Below are positions 50,603-60,412 of a stretch of DNA of 64,000 nucleotides, piece after piece. Where the stretch lies: NCBI RefSeq assembly GCF_008933165.1, contig NZ_WBVQ01000001.1, forward strand, positions 434,001 to 498,000, read 5' to 3'. Positions within the stretch are counted from its first letter, which is position 1. Every line of letters starts with the position of its first letter. The notes beneath the pieces are model-generated. The model had not been told where the DNA came from. It searched no databases and saw nothing but the letters and a program-made list of their open reading frames with translations. The DNA is from Phaeocystidibacter marisrubri. Its GTDB lineage: Bacteria; Bacteroidota; Bacteroidia; Flavobacteriales; Schleiferiaceae. The translations under genes and the position numbers were made by a program.

Positions 50603-51268
50603 ATGAAAAAGCTCGTTTTCTTTACCGCCCTTTGCATCGTAGCGCTGTCAAGTTGTGTGCACGATCCATTTCCACCAGACCCAGAAACGGTTTGTGAGCA
50701 AGGAGGAGTTGATTTCGTAAACGAGATTCAGCCTCTGCTAACTGCAAACTGTGGAATGTCGGGTTGTCATGGCCAGGGATCTGCTCAAGATGGTTTCTCT
50801 GTAGAATCATACGCATCCATTCGAGAAGAAGTTGAACCTTTTGAGTTGAACGAGGGCGATTTGTGGGAACTCATTAATGAATCAGATCCTAATGACAGGA
50901 TGCCTCCACCTCCAGCTAGTGCACTTACCGCTGATCAAAAAGATCTTATCAAAAGATGGATTATGGAAGGTGCTCAAGAAACGGATTGCGGCAGAACGGG
51001 ATGCAATTATGTGGCCGTTCCGAATTACAATACGGACATTGTGGCCATTGCCGACAAATACTGTGGTGGAACTTGCCATGCCGGAGGTTCGCCTTCGGGA
51101 GGGTTTACACTTACCTCAAAGGCCGATTGGGAGAATGCAATTGACAACAGAGGATTGATTGATGCTTTAACCGGAAGTAATGGAAGAAAGCAGATGCCAC
51201 CAAGTGGACAACTCGATTCATGCATCATCAACAATATAATAAGATGGAATACAACGGGGAGAAATTAA
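50603..51268 (+). CDS. Two-domain cytochrome c-like lipoprotein with non-standard haem motifs
   Basis: Exported 221-residue lipoprotein: VALSSC is a good lipobox. Two related domains follow. The first has EIQPLLTANCGMSGCHG, where CGMSGCH is CX4CH instead of CXXCH; the second has IADKYCGGTCHAGG, where CGGTCH is CX3CH. Each is followed by a MPP ligand segment (RMPPPPASALT; QMPPSGQLDSC). Extra cysteine pairs (DCGRTGCN) look structural. CX3CH and CX4CH motifs bind haem in a few known cytochromes, so haem is plausible but not certain. Its 3' end overlaps the convergent AstE-like gene by 4 nt. Confidence 0.75.
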   Translation: MKKLVFFTALCIVALSSCVHDPFPPDPETVCEQGGVDFVNEIQPLLTANCGMSGCHGQGSAQDGFSVESYASIREEVEPFELNEGDLWELINESDPNDRMPPPPASALTADQKDLIKRWIMEGAQETDCGRTGCNYVAVPNYNTDIVAIADKYCGGTCHAGGSPSGGFTLTSKADWENAIDNRGLIDALTGSNGRKQMPPSGQLDSCIINNIIRWNTTGRN

Positions 51269-52236
51269 TCTCTCCGTTGGATTTTTTCTACGGTTCCGAT
51301 ATGGAATAGTGCATCTCCTCGGTGGACCATTGGAATATTGTTGTGTCCAATGATGTAGCCTGAAATAGGCGAGATTACTTTCACCGAGAAACTGTTGTGG
51401 GGATTATTGATACGACCGATCAACTCTCCTTTTTTCACCTTTTGACCACTTTGCTTGTAACTGATGAAGAGGCCACTTGCATCAGCTCGTTCCCATTGAG
51501 CTTCATTGAAGTGAATCATTCGAGCAGGGTCTTTCATCTTCTTGTCCGTCATGCCCAAATCGTAAAGTACGCGCTTGATGCCTTTCACTGCTTTGGAAAT
51601 GGCCTTTTCGTCGAAACGCAGAGATTCACCTCCTTCAAATACAATGATGGATTTACCCAAGTCGCGAGCTGTAGCTCTTAGTGACCCAGGAATAATACCA
51701 CTGGTTAACGTGAAAGGCGCTTTGAAAGATTGAGCGATCTTCTTGCCAACTTCATCGCTTTCACTGTATCGAATTTGAGGATAGTTTGTTCTACTCGCTC
51801 CCCCAGTGTGAAAGTCGATACCGAAATCAATGATGGGTAAGATCTTATGAGAGATGGTATGGGCAACAATGGCCGCTAGTGATCCATCTGGAGATCCTGG
51901 GAAACTTCGGTTGACATCTTTGCCGTCGGGAACTTCTCTTGAAAAGTGGATGAACCCATAAACATTGATGATAGGAAGTGCAATGACGGTTCCTTTCTTC
52001 AAGTTGCGCAGTAGTTTACCGGCAACCATTTGTCTAACAATTTCAATTCCGTTGATCTCATCACCGTGCAATCCTCCTGAAAGTAAAACCACAGGACCTG
52101 GGTTTTCGGAACGGAAAACATGCACTGGCATGTGAATTAACGTACCAGAAGGCAGTCGAGCAATTTCAACTTCAATGATGGTTTCTGTCCCGGCTGGAAC
52201 AGAAACCCCATCTATTGTCATGGTCTTATTATCCAC
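51265..52236 (-). CDS. Succinylglutamate desuccinylase/aspartoacylase family protein
   Basis: Predicted zinc-dependent M14-like hydrolase (323 residues) of the AstE/AspA family. The zinc motif appears as LSGGLHGDEINGIEI (His and Glu) with the third ligand in FGIDFHTGG. The C-terminal part has a biotin-like barrel (KKGELIGRINNPHNSFSVKVISPISGYI). Substrate unknown: not enough to call AspA or AstE. It begins one base after the purB stop and is probably co-transcribed with it. Confidence 0.85.
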   Translation of the reverse strand: MDNKTMTIDGVSVPAGTETIIEVEIARLPSGTLIHMPVHVFRSENPGPVVLLSGGLHGDEINGIEIVRQMVAGKLLRNLKKGTVIALPIINVYGFIHFSREVPDGKDVNRSFPGSPDGSLAAIVAHTISHKILPIIDFGIDFHTGGASRTNYPQIRYSESDEVGKKIAQSFKAPFTLTSGIIPGSLRATARDLGKSIIVFEGGESLRFDEKAISKAVKGIKRVLYDLGMTDKKMKDPARMIHFNEAQWERADASGLFISYKQSGQKVKKGELIGRINNPHNSFSVKVISPISGYIIGHNNIPMVHRGDALFHIGTVEKIQRRD

Positions 52237-52237
52237 C

Positions 52238-53578
52238 TTATTGACCGGTGTAATTGCTCGGTGTGATCGCCGTCAGTTCTTCTCGAACTTCAGGGGTAAC
52301 ATCCAAGCCCTTCACAAATTCAGCAATAGAATTTGCATTGATACCCTCATTGGTTCGGGTCAAGGCTTTCAGCGCCTCATAAGGTTTTGGATAACCTTCT
52401 CTTCTCAATATCGTTTGAATCGCTTCTGCAACAACGGCCCAGTTCTTTTCGAGATCAGCGGCAATCGCGTCGCGGTTAACGATGAGCTTACCAAGGCCTT
52501 TTAAGGTGTTGTTGAAGGCAATGATGGTGTGCGCCAATGGAACCCCCACATTTCTCAAAACCGTACTGTCAGTAAGGTCGCGTTGAAGACGTGAAATAGG
52601 CAACTTAGCGGCAAGGTGCTCAAAGAGTGCATTGGCAATTCCCAGGTTACCCTCGCTGTTCTCAAAGTCGATAGGATTTACCTTGTGCGGCATAGCCGAT
52701 GACCCTACTTCTCCCGCTTTAATTTTTTGTTTGAAGTAGTCCATAGAGATGTAGGTCCATACATCACGGTCTAAATCAATCAATATCGTATTGATACGTT
52801 TCATACAATCAAAAAGAGCAGCCATGTTGTCGTAGTGCTCAATTTGAGTCGTGGGATTTGAGCGTTCCAATCCCAATATTTCGTTCACAAAGTGATTGCC
52901 GAATGCGTGCCAATCTCTATCTGGATAGGCCACATTGTGAGCGTTGAAATTTCCTGTAGCACCACCAAATTTAGCCGACATAGGGATGTGGCGAATTTGA
53001 CGTAGCTGTTGGTCCAGACGTTCAACGAATACCATGATTTCCTTGCCCAAGCGAGTAGGGGATGCAGGCTGTCCATGAGTTCTGGCCAACATTGGAATCT
53101 CCTCCCACTCATTCGCCAATTCTTGAAGAGAAACGATGACTTCACCCAATAGAGGCAAGTACACTTCTTGAACCGCTTCGTGAATGGTAAGTGGGATGGA
53201 GGTGTTGTTGATGTCTTGAGAAGTTAGTCCAAAGTGGATAAACTCACTCCACTTCGTTAAGCCCAATTTCTCCATGTGCTCCTTAATCAAGTATTCCACC
53301 GCTTTCACATCGTGATTGGTGGTCTTCTCAATTTCTTTCACTCTCAGAGCAGAGGTTTCATCAAAGTCGAGATAAAGATCACGAAGCGCGTTGTATTGAT
53401 CTTTTGGAAAATCTGCCAATTGAGGAATTGGAAGCTCCACTAGAGCGATAAAGTATTCTACTTCAACACGCACTCTATATTGAATGAGAGCGAACTCAGA
53501 AAAGTACTTTGAAAGGGGAGCACTGTGGCGTGCATAACGTCCATCTACCGGAGAAATCGCGTGCAATGCGGCGTTCAT
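52238..53578 (-). CDS. purB: Adenylosuccinate lyase
   Basis: Splits SAICAR and adenylosuccinate, two steps in purine synthesis. The 446 residues show SPVDGRYARHSAPLSKYFSE, the fumarase/aspartase superfamily region HGQPASPTRLGKE, and the flexible catalytic loop SSAMPHKVNPIDFENSEGNL. The N-terminus and length are in the usual range. A TACCTTCG near 53611-53604 (minus) is close to the -7 consensus, 25 nt before the ATG, but not exact. Confidence 0.96.
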   Translation of the reverse strand: MNAALHAISPVDGRYARHSAPLSKYFSEFALIQYRVRVEVEYFIALVELPIPQLADFPKDQYNALRDLYLDFDETSALRVKEIEKTTNHDVKAVEYLIKEHMEKLGLTKWSEFIHFGLTSQDINNTSIPLTIHEAVQEVYLPLLGEVIVSLQELANEWEEIPMLARTHGQPASPTRLGKEIMVFVERLDQQLRQIRHIPMSAKFGGATGNFNAHNVAYPDRDWHAFGNHFVNEILGLERSNPTTQIEHYDNMAALFDCMKRINTILIDLDRDVWTYISMDYFKQKIKAGEVGSSAMPHKVNPIDFENSEGNLGIANALFEHLAAKLPISRLQRDLTDSTVLRNVGVPLAHTIIAFNNTLKGLGKLIVNRDAIAADLEKNWAVVAEAIQTILRREGYPKPYEALKALTRTNEGINANSIAEFVKGLDVTPEVREELTAITPSNYTGQ

Positions 53579-53679
53579 GTCTGCTGACTTTAATTTGAAA
53601 GCGCGAAGGTACGAAAAGCTATAGGTTTACCACATTAAAGAGCCCATCCTCATTCTGGGATATTTTACATGGCTCGCCC

Positions 53680-54855
53680 CTACATCACTCTCAGCATCAA
53701 TCCCTTCAAATAATGTCCTTCTGGAAAGAAAATGTTTTCTGGATGATCTGCAGGTTGACGAAGTTCTTTCAGAATTTGAATGGGCCTTCCGGTTTCAATG
53801 GCCGCAGCGCGAATTGTGTCCGTAAACATTTGAGTGGATACATTTTGGCTGCACGAGAAGGTGAAGAGCAACGTCCCCGGTTTCATGTGTTGAATAGCAG
53901 TTGCGTTAAGTCGTTTATAGGCTTGAACCGCTTTGTGCACAGCTTTCTTTCTCTTCGCAAAGGCAGGTGGATCGAGAATAACGACATCGTAGTCGTTGTC
54001 CATGGTTTTCAAGAACTCTTGCACGTCGGATGCAAAAGAGCGGTGAGCAGTGGCGTTGGAATTCAGCGCTGCATTTTGATCAGCAAGTTCACAGGCCTTT
54101 TTAGAAAGATCTACAGAGTGAACTTCACGAGCCCCGTTGTTAAGTGCGTACACTGAAAATCCTCCGGAATACGCAAAGGCATTCAACACTTTCTTGTTCT
54201 TGGACATTTCACCAACGAGTTTTCGATTGTCGCGTTGATCTAAGAAGAAACCGGTTTTCTGTCCTTCTACCCAATTTACCGTAAAGGAATTGCCGTTTTC
54301 GAGAATGGTGGTCTCTTGTGTATCTCCAAAGAGAAAAGCACTTTCTATGGCATCGTGGTGTAAAGTATCGCCACTCTTGTCGTAGATCGTTTGAAGTCTT
54401 TCACCTGCAATAGAAGTAATAGCACGTTGAATAGAATCCAAGGCATTGTAAATACCTAGTGTATGGCATTGAATTACCACATGACCATTGTACCAATCGA
54501 TGATGAGTCCAGGGATTCCATCACCTTCACCAAAGACCCATCGGAAGGCATTGGTTTCAGGATTCACCATTCCTGGGATAGAATGACGCATGTCCCATGC
54601 CTCACGTAGGCGATTTTCCCACCAAGCGTATTCTAGAAGTACATCTTCAAATGATAAGATCTTGATTCGGATGGATGCATTTGGGTTTTGGTAGTGACCG
54701 ATAGCTAAGAATGCACCTGTAGAATCGCGTACGGTAACTATATCCCCTTCATTTACAGGGTCTTCCTTTTTAATGCCGCCACTGAAAATCCAAGGGTGGC
54801 GTCGCTCCATCGCTCTTTCTCGTCCTTTTTGGAGATAAACTGACTTCAATTCCAT
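53680..54855 (-). CDS. Class I SAM-dependent rRNA methyltransferase (RlmI-like)
   Basis: Predicted 23S rRNA cytosine methyltransferase of 391 residues. An N-terminal PUA domain (ELKSVYLQKGRERAMERRHPWIFSGGI) is followed by a Rossmann methyltransferase with NAFAYSGGFSVYA (SAM-binding motif I), a KTGFFLDQRDNRKL segment and VVILDPPAFAKRKK (DPPAF). RlmI in E. coli methylates C1962; the exact target here is inferred. The start at 54855 aligns with the family N-terminus; the ATG at 54906 adds a long extension and is rejected. Confidence 0.92.
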   Translation of the reverse strand: MELKSVYLQKGRERAMERRHPWIFSGGIKKEDPVNEGDIVTVRDSTGAFLAIGHYQNPNASIRIKILSFEDVLLEYAWWENRLREAWDMRHSIPGMVNPETNAFRWVFGEGDGIPGLIIDWYNGHVVIQCHTLGIYNALDSIQRAITSIAGERLQTIYDKSGDTLHHDAIESAFLFGDTQETTILENGNSFTVNWVEGQKTGFFLDQRDNRKLVGEMSKNKKVLNAFAYSGGFSVYALNNGAREVHSVDLSKKACELADQNAALNSNATAHRSFASDVQEFLKTMDNDYDVVILDPPAFAKRKKAVHKAVQAYKRLNATAIQHMKPGTLLFTFSCSQNVSTQMFTDTIRAAAIETGRPIQILKELRQPADHPENIFFPEGHYLKGLMLRVM

Positions 54856-54859
54856 GACG

Positions 54860-54867
54860 CAAAGGTA
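54860..54867 (-). promoter_or_regulatory. -7 element 4 nt before the RlmI-like start
   Basis: On the minus strand TACCTTTG fits TAnnTTTG and is separated from the ATG (54855) by only CGTC. No TTG is found at the expected -33 position. Confidence 0.4.
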
Positions 54868-55130
54868 AGGTGCAAAACACCATTTTGAGTTTACGGTGTG
54901 GTTCAATGAGTAATTGAGATTTTAACTTTACAATATGTATAGAGTTAAGAATAAAACTCAATGTTATCCAGTTGAAAACTATTTTTCTTCGTTTCCATCA
55001 ACTATTTTCGGGCAGTTCAGAAAGTGCGTGTTGTATTCGTATGAACCTGAATGTTTTAAATTTCACACTTATCTTAAAAGTCTGTACATACATTGAAGAA
55101 TGGCTGTGTAGACCTAACACAAAAAACTCT

Positions 55131-58100
55131 ATGAAGAAATCTACTCTTCGGAGGTGGCTTGGAACAGCTACCTTCATGTTGTCGGTTTTACTGTCGCCCG
55201 GAGTGCAAGCAGGTAATTATACCTTGAGCTTATTAGACTCGTACGGTGATGGTTGGAACTCCAACTCCATCGAACTAAAGGTTGATGGACTCTCTACAAC
55301 TTATACTCTCGAAGACGGGTATCAGTTAGACGTACAAATTACTGCAGAAGACCCTTCAGCAGTATTGATGAATTATATTGATGCAGGATCGTATCAATCA
55401 GAAGTGAGTTTTGAGCTTTTGGATGATAATGGGAACGTGATTTACTCTTCAGGCAACGCACCAATGAGCGGGTATCACATTTCATCAGCACTTCCAGCAT
55501 TTAATGCAAAGAAAAGTGTTGTAAATCCTATTACTACCTTCCCTTACTTACAAGATTTTGAAAGTGGAGATGGTGGTTTTGTGGCAGGAGGGGTTAGCTC
55601 TTCTTGGCAATGGGGAGGTCCAGCAGGGACTGTGATTGCAGCCGCTAATAGCGGTGACAGCTGTTGGGTTACGAATCTTTCGGGTTCTTACAACAACTCG
55701 GAAAATTCAACTCTAACTACTCCAATTTTTGATTTTACCTCTTTCACCAACGCCGTTCAAATCAGCTTCGCAATTTTGTATGAAACTGAAGGATGTTGTG
55801 ATGAGGGCTACTTTGAACTTTCGGTAGATGGCACAACTTGGCACAAAGTGATGCCAAATGCACTTACTACCAACTGGTACAACGACCTTGGAAATAACTG
55901 GTGGGATGGAACCAACAATGGTTGGTTGACAGCTACGGCTTCTATTGACTCGTTGGCGGGTCAAAGCTCTGTGCAGTTCCGTTTTGTATTCAGTTCTGAC
56001 GGTAGTGTAGTTCGCGAAGGTTTTGCCATTGATGACTTCCAGGTTACTGAAGCACCGTGTTCTTACCCTAGCAACTTGACTGCCACCAATATTTCTATGA
56101 CTAGCGCAGATTTGGTGTATTCAACAGTTGCATCAAACTCAAACCTCGTTTGGGGTCCTGCTGGATTTGCGATCAATACCGGAACATTTGTATATGATGC
56201 AAATGATACCGTTTCCATCTCTGGTCTTACTATGGCTACTCAATATGAGTTCTATGTTCAAGATAGCTGTGGTGTTGGTAACGCTAGTGTTTGGGTAGGC
56301 CCGTTCTCTTTCAGAACACACCAAATGACAGTTACATCTCTTCCTTACTTTGAAGGTTTCGAAGGTGGTAATGGTGGTTTTATTACTTATGGAACGAACC
56401 CTTCATGGCAATTTGGAGCTCCAACAGGTACTGTAATCAATGCTGCATACGCAGGAACAAATGCATGGGTTACCAACTTGGCGGGTTCTTATAACAACAG
56501 TGAAATGTCGTATTTGACTTCTCCAGTTTTTGACATGTCAAGTGTTATGATGGGAGTGGAGTTGAAGTTCGCCATGCAATACGAAACTGAAGCCTGCTGT
56601 GATGAAACATGGGTAGAGGTTTCTCTAGATGGCGGTGTTACATGGAACAAAGTAACAGCCAATGGTTCAGAGCAGAATTGGTACAACGATACATCAAATG
56701 ATTGGTGGGATGGAGCGAGCACAGGCTGGCAAATGAGATCTATCTTGATTTCTTCTGTAGCGGGTCAAAGTGCGGTTCAGTTCCGTTTCGCATTTAGTTC
56801 AGACGGTAGTGTGATTCGCGAAGGTGTTGCAATCGACAACTTCGAAATCAATGAACTTCTTTGTTCTTATCCTGATAGCCTTGCTATTTCTAATATTGGT
56901 AAGAATTCAGCAGATATCTCTTGGACTTCATCTAGTTCAAACCCTAGCATTGTAGAATGGGGTGAAACTGGTTTCGTTCAAGGTACAGGTTCATTTGCAC
57001 ACAACACATCTTCTCCAACCATCATGACGGGTCTATTACCTGGTACAGCTTATGATGCGTATGTTAGAGATAGCTGTGGTCCAGCTGCTCTTGGCCCATG
57101 GAGAGGACCGATTACGTTCTATTCAGCACAAGACACACTTTCTACACTTCCATACGTAGAGAATTTCGAAGCAACTGCTGGTGGCTGGGTTTCAGGTGGT
57201 ACCAACGGAACTTGGGAATGGGGTCTACCAGGTGGTACTGTAATTTACGAAACCATCAAGGGTAAGAAAGCTTGGGTTACTAACCTAGACGGTGATCACA
57301 ATCCAGGTGAATCTTCTTGGATTCGCACTCCAGGATTCGACCTTTCTGCAGAAACTCAAGATATCGTTGTTGAATTCAATATTCAGCATGATCTCGCAAC
57401 TTCAGGAGATGGTGCATGGTTGGAATTGTCTACAGACGGTACAAACTGGCACAAGGTAATTGACAATGGTAGCGGTGTAAACTGGTACAACAATACTTCA
57501 TCACAGTGGTGGAATAACGTTGATTCTGCTTGGAAAACATCGCGTATCATCCTCGATAGCTTGGATGGAATGAGCTTCGTTCAATTCCGTTTCATGTTCT
57601 CTTCAAATACCTTTACTCAGAATGAAGGTGTTGCAATTGACTTCTTCAATATTGATGTGTTGACTTGTTCAGTTCCTTCGAACGACACAGTTACAAACAT
57701 CACCAGTACTTCTGCAGATATCATCTATAACTCTACAGCTTCTGGTTCTAATGTTGAATACGGAGTTAAAGGATTTATTCAAGGTCAAGGTACTTTCATT
57801 GCCAATGCAAACGATACCATTGCTCTGACTTCTCTTACACCAGGTACCACATATCAATACTACATTCAAGATAGCTGTAGTGCTGGAAACATTGGTGTTT
57901 GGGTTGGACCATTTGAGTTCACTACCAACCAAGAAGTGATTTCCACTTTCCCTTACTCTGAAGGTTTTGAAACTGACAATGGTGGTTGGATCGCCGGTGG
58001 CGCAAACTCTTCTTGGGAATGGGGTGTACCTGCGGGAACATTCATCTCTATTGCGGGACAAGGTTCTAACTCTTGGGTTACTAACCTAGATGGCTCTTAT

Positions 58101-60185
58101 AACAACAGTGAGAATTCATATATCCGTTCAGTGATCTTCGACTGTAGCTCATTCACAAATGATTTGAGCTATTCATTCACAATGATCTATGAAACAGAGG
58201 CGTGTTGTGATGAAGGGTATGTTGAATACTCTTTTGATGGAACAAACTGGATGAGATTGGTAGACAACGGTACAGCTACCGCATGGTACAATGACCTTGG
58301 TAACCAATGGTGGGACGGAACAGATGCTAACTGGAACTACAGAACGAATGTAATTCCAGGTTCTGCAGGTCAATCTTACGTTCAGATTCGCCACGTATTC
58401 TCTTCTGACGGATCTGTTATCCGTGAAGGATTTGGTGTGGATGATATCTTCGCTGAAGAATTGACTTGTCCTATTCCTGCATCACTTGGAGCAACTAATA
58501 TTGGTACATATGATGCTGATATTTACTGGACTTCTACAGGTACTCAGTGGAATGTTGAATATGGCCCTGCTGGATTCACTCCACAAACAGGTATGGGTAC
58601 AGTAACTTACGTGACTAACGACACTGTAAACCTAGCTTCATTGACTCAGAATACTTGTTACGATTTCTACGTACAGGATTCTTGTTTGGCAGGAAACAGC
58701 ATCTGGGTTGGACCTTTCAACTTCTGTACGCTTCCTACTTGTCCGGCTCCATCTAACTTGGGTACCGGTGATGTGACTACAACTACAGCTTGGCTAACTT
58801 GGACAGGTAACAACGTTCCAGGTAACTACCAAATCGAATATGGTGCAGGTAACTTCCAGTTCGGAACAGGTACAGCAATGACTTCAACTGCAGATAGTCT
58901 TGAATTGACTTCATTGACAGCTGCAACTGAGTACTGCTACTACGTTCGTGAAATCTGTTCAGTAGGTGATACCTCTGCGTGGTCTGGACCATTCTGCTTT
59001 GCCACAGATTGTCCGGCAGTGATTCCAGGTGACGACTACGCGTCGGCTATCCCTGCGACTAGCTTCCCGTACACCTACAGTGGCAATACTGCGTTCTGTT
59101 ACACTAATCAAGTTTCATTGAGATCTTCTCAAGAGGTTGTGTTCGCTTATGTTCCAACTGCAGTGGCTACTGGAGTAACCGTATCACTTTGTGGTTCAAC
59201 CTTCGATACGTACTTGTATGTACAAGACGATCAATTCAATACACTCGGCTTCAATGACGACGCCTGTGGGTTGCAATCTGAGGTGACTTTGACTACTTCA
59301 CCAAGTGCGATTTCAGATACACTTTATGTAGTTGTTGAAGCCTTCAGTACTGGTCAGGGTGCGTTCACTTTGAACATTACAGAGGTTGTTCCTTGTCCGG
59401 TTCCAACGGCTTTGACGATGGGTACTCAGAACTGTAACTCTGTTCAAGTTTCTTGGACAACTACAGGTGCTGTTGACTATCAAGTAGAAGTAGGTGCTAC
59501 TGGATATACTCCAGGCTCAGGTACTGCTTCAACCACTGCAAACACAAGCACTACTATCAATAACTTGATGCCGAATTCATCTTACGATGTTTACGTACGT
59601 GCAAACTGCGGTAATGGTGATACTTCATCTTGGGCAGGTCCACTGACCATCAGTACCTTGAATTCTGTTGTTCCTGCAATCAGCGCGTCTCACACTATCG
59701 GTGCGATCACAGCAACCGATGCAACAGTAGACTTCTCTGATGCGGGTACAGTTGCGGATAGCGTGTCTTGGGACTTTGGTGACGGTTCTGCCGTTGTATA
59801 CGGAAGTACACCAACTCACTTGTACACCAGTAACAATACCTACACTGTAACGGCAACTGCAATTACAGCATGTAGCACAGATGACACTACGTTCACTGTG
59901 TTGATTGAAGGTATTTCAGTTGAGGAGAACACCATCCATGCATTCGACGTATTCCCTAATCCAACTACCGGTGTGATCACTGTTCAGTTTGATGAGGTAA
60001 CAGGTAGAAATGCAACATTGGAATTGGCTGATCTTCAAGGTAGAGTTCTATCTCGTGAAGGAGTAGAGTTCAGTACTGCTGGAAACAGCGTTCAACTCGA
60101 TCTTTCTAATCTACCTAAGGGTGTTTACCTTCTCCGATTCAACGGAGAGAATGCATCTCAAATTGAACGTATCGTTCTGAAATAG
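55131..60185 (+). CDS. Giant secreted adhesin-like protein: four MAM-like/FN3 repeats, PKD, T9SS type A
   Basis: Predicted cell-surface adhesin of 1684 residues. The start at 55131 gives a signal peptide (MKKSTLRRWLGTATFMLSVLLSPGVQA); ATG 54972 adds 53 residues lacking such character. Domains: an N-terminal module (SYGDGWNSNSIEL); four tandem units of about 268 residues, each a jelly-roll/MAM-like domain plus fibronectin III (~135-1200); further FN3 domains (~1202, ~1420); a PPC-like module (~1293-1415); a PKD domain (WDFGDGSA, ~1514-1590); and a T9SS type A sorting domain (FDVFPNPTTGVITVQF ... GVYLLRFNGENASQIERIVLK). Role unknown; adhesion to surfaces or polysaccharides is likely. Confidence 0.88.
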   Translation: MKKSTLRRWLGTATFMLSVLLSPGVQAGNYTLSLLDSYGDGWNSNSIELKVDGLSTTYTLEDGYQLDVQITAEDPSAVLMNYIDAGSYQSEVSFELLDDNGNVIYSSGNAPMSGYHISSALPAFNAKKSVVNPITTFPYLQDFESGDGGFVAGGVSSSWQWGGPAGTVIAAANSGDSCWVTNLSGSYNNSENSTLTTPIFDFTSFTNAVQISFAILYETEGCCDEGYFELSVDGTTWHKVMPNALTTNWYNDLGNNWWDGTNNGWLTATASIDSLAGQSSVQFRFVFSSDGSVVREGFAIDDFQVTEAPCSYPSNLTATNISMTSADLVYSTVASNSNLVWGPAGFAINTGTFVYDANDTVSISGLTMATQYEFYVQDSCGVGNASVWVGPFSFRTHQMTVTSLPYFEGFEGGNGGFITYGTNPSWQFGAPTGTVINAAYAGTNAWVTNLAGSYNNSEMSYLTSPVFDMSSVMMGVELKFAMQYETEACCDETWVEVSLDGGVTWNKVTANGSEQNWYNDTSNDWWDGASTGWQMRSILISSVAGQSAVQFRFAFSSDGSVIREGVAIDNFEINELLCSYPDSLAISNIGKNSADISWTSSSSNPSIVEWGETGFVQGTGSFAHNTSSPTIMTGLLPGTAYDAYVRDSCGPAALGPWRGPITFYSAQDTLSTLPYVENFEATAGGWVSGGTNGTWEWGLPGGTVIYETIKGKKAWVTNLDGDHNPGESSWIRTPGFDLSAETQDIVVEFNIQHDLATSGDGAWLELSTDGTNWHKVIDNGSGVNWYNNTSSQWWNNVDSAWKTSRIILDSLDGMSFVQFRFMFSSNTFTQNEGVAIDFFNIDVLTCSVPSNDTVTNITSTSADIIYNSTASGSNVEYGVKGFIQGQGTFIANANDTIALTSLTPGTTYQYYIQDSCSAGNIGVWVGPFEFTTNQEVISTFPYSEGFETDNGGWIAGGANSSWEWGVPAGTFISIAGQGSNSWVTNLDGSYNNSENSYIRSVIFDCSSFTNDLSYSFTMIYETEACCDEGYVEYSFDGTNWMRLVDNGTATAWYNDLGNQWWDGTDANWNYRTNVIPGSAGQSYVQIRHVFSSDGSVIREGFGVDDIFAEELTCPIPASLGATNIGTYDADIYWTSTGTQWNVEYGPAGFTPQTGMGTVTYVTNDTVNLASLTQNTCYDFYVQDSCLAGNSIWVGPFNFCTLPTCPAPSNLGTGDVTTTTAWLTWTGNNVPGNYQIEYGAGNFQFGTGTAMTSTADSLELTSLTAATEYCYYVREICSVGDTSAWSGPFCFATDCPAVIPGDDYASAIPATSFPYTYSGNTAFCYTNQVSLRSSQEVVFAYVPTAVATGVTVSLCGSTFDTYLYVQDDQFNTLGFNDDACGLQSEVTLTTSPSAISDTLYVVVEAFSTGQGAFTLNITEVVPCPVPTALTMGTQNCNSVQVSWTTTGAVDYQVEVGATGYTPGSGTASTTANTSTTINNLMPNSSYDVYVRANCGNGDTSSWAGPLTISTLNSVVPAISASHTIGAITATDATVDFSDAGTVADSVSWDFGDGSAVVYGSTPTHLYTSNNTYTVTATAITACSTDDTTFTVLIEGISVEENTIHAFDVFPNPTTGVITVQFDEVTGRNATLELADLQGRVLSREGVEFSTAGNSVQLDLSNLPKGVYLLRFNGENASQIERIVLK
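55534..58740 (+). repeat. Four tandem in-gene repeats of ~803 bp
   Basis: Units begin near 55534, 56335, 57139 and 57944, giving spacings of 801, 804 and 805 bp. Each contains a FPYLQDFES-like entry, a WYNDLGNNWWDG core and an FRFVFSSDGSV end, then FN3. Units 1, 2 and 4 hold the CCDE vicinal cysteines; unit 3 has GDGA instead. Confidence 0.85.
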
Positions 60186-60210
60186 GTTGATTAGCATTTA
60201 CTAGAATATG

Positions 60211-60247
60211 AGATCCCCTCGTCGAAAGGCGAGGGGATCTTTTTTTA
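60211..60247 (+). terminator. Rho-independent terminator after the adhesin gene
   Basis: AGATCCCCTCG and CGAGGGGATCT make an 11-bp perfect stem with an 8-nt loop and seven T. The 165 bp that follow to the convergent suhB gene show nothing else. Confidence 0.92.
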
Positions 60248-60412
60248 TTGATTAGTAGAGGCCGTTGAGGTGTAAATCGTCTTTTCCCAGTAGGCAATGT
60301 TAAGGTGCTGGAATTGCTCCCAACCCTTGTGTCAGAATGATGGGAGTACCAGTATAGGGAAAGTGCAGGGAAGACTCTACTCAGAGGCTCTGTAAAGCCG
60401 TTAACGGATGGA

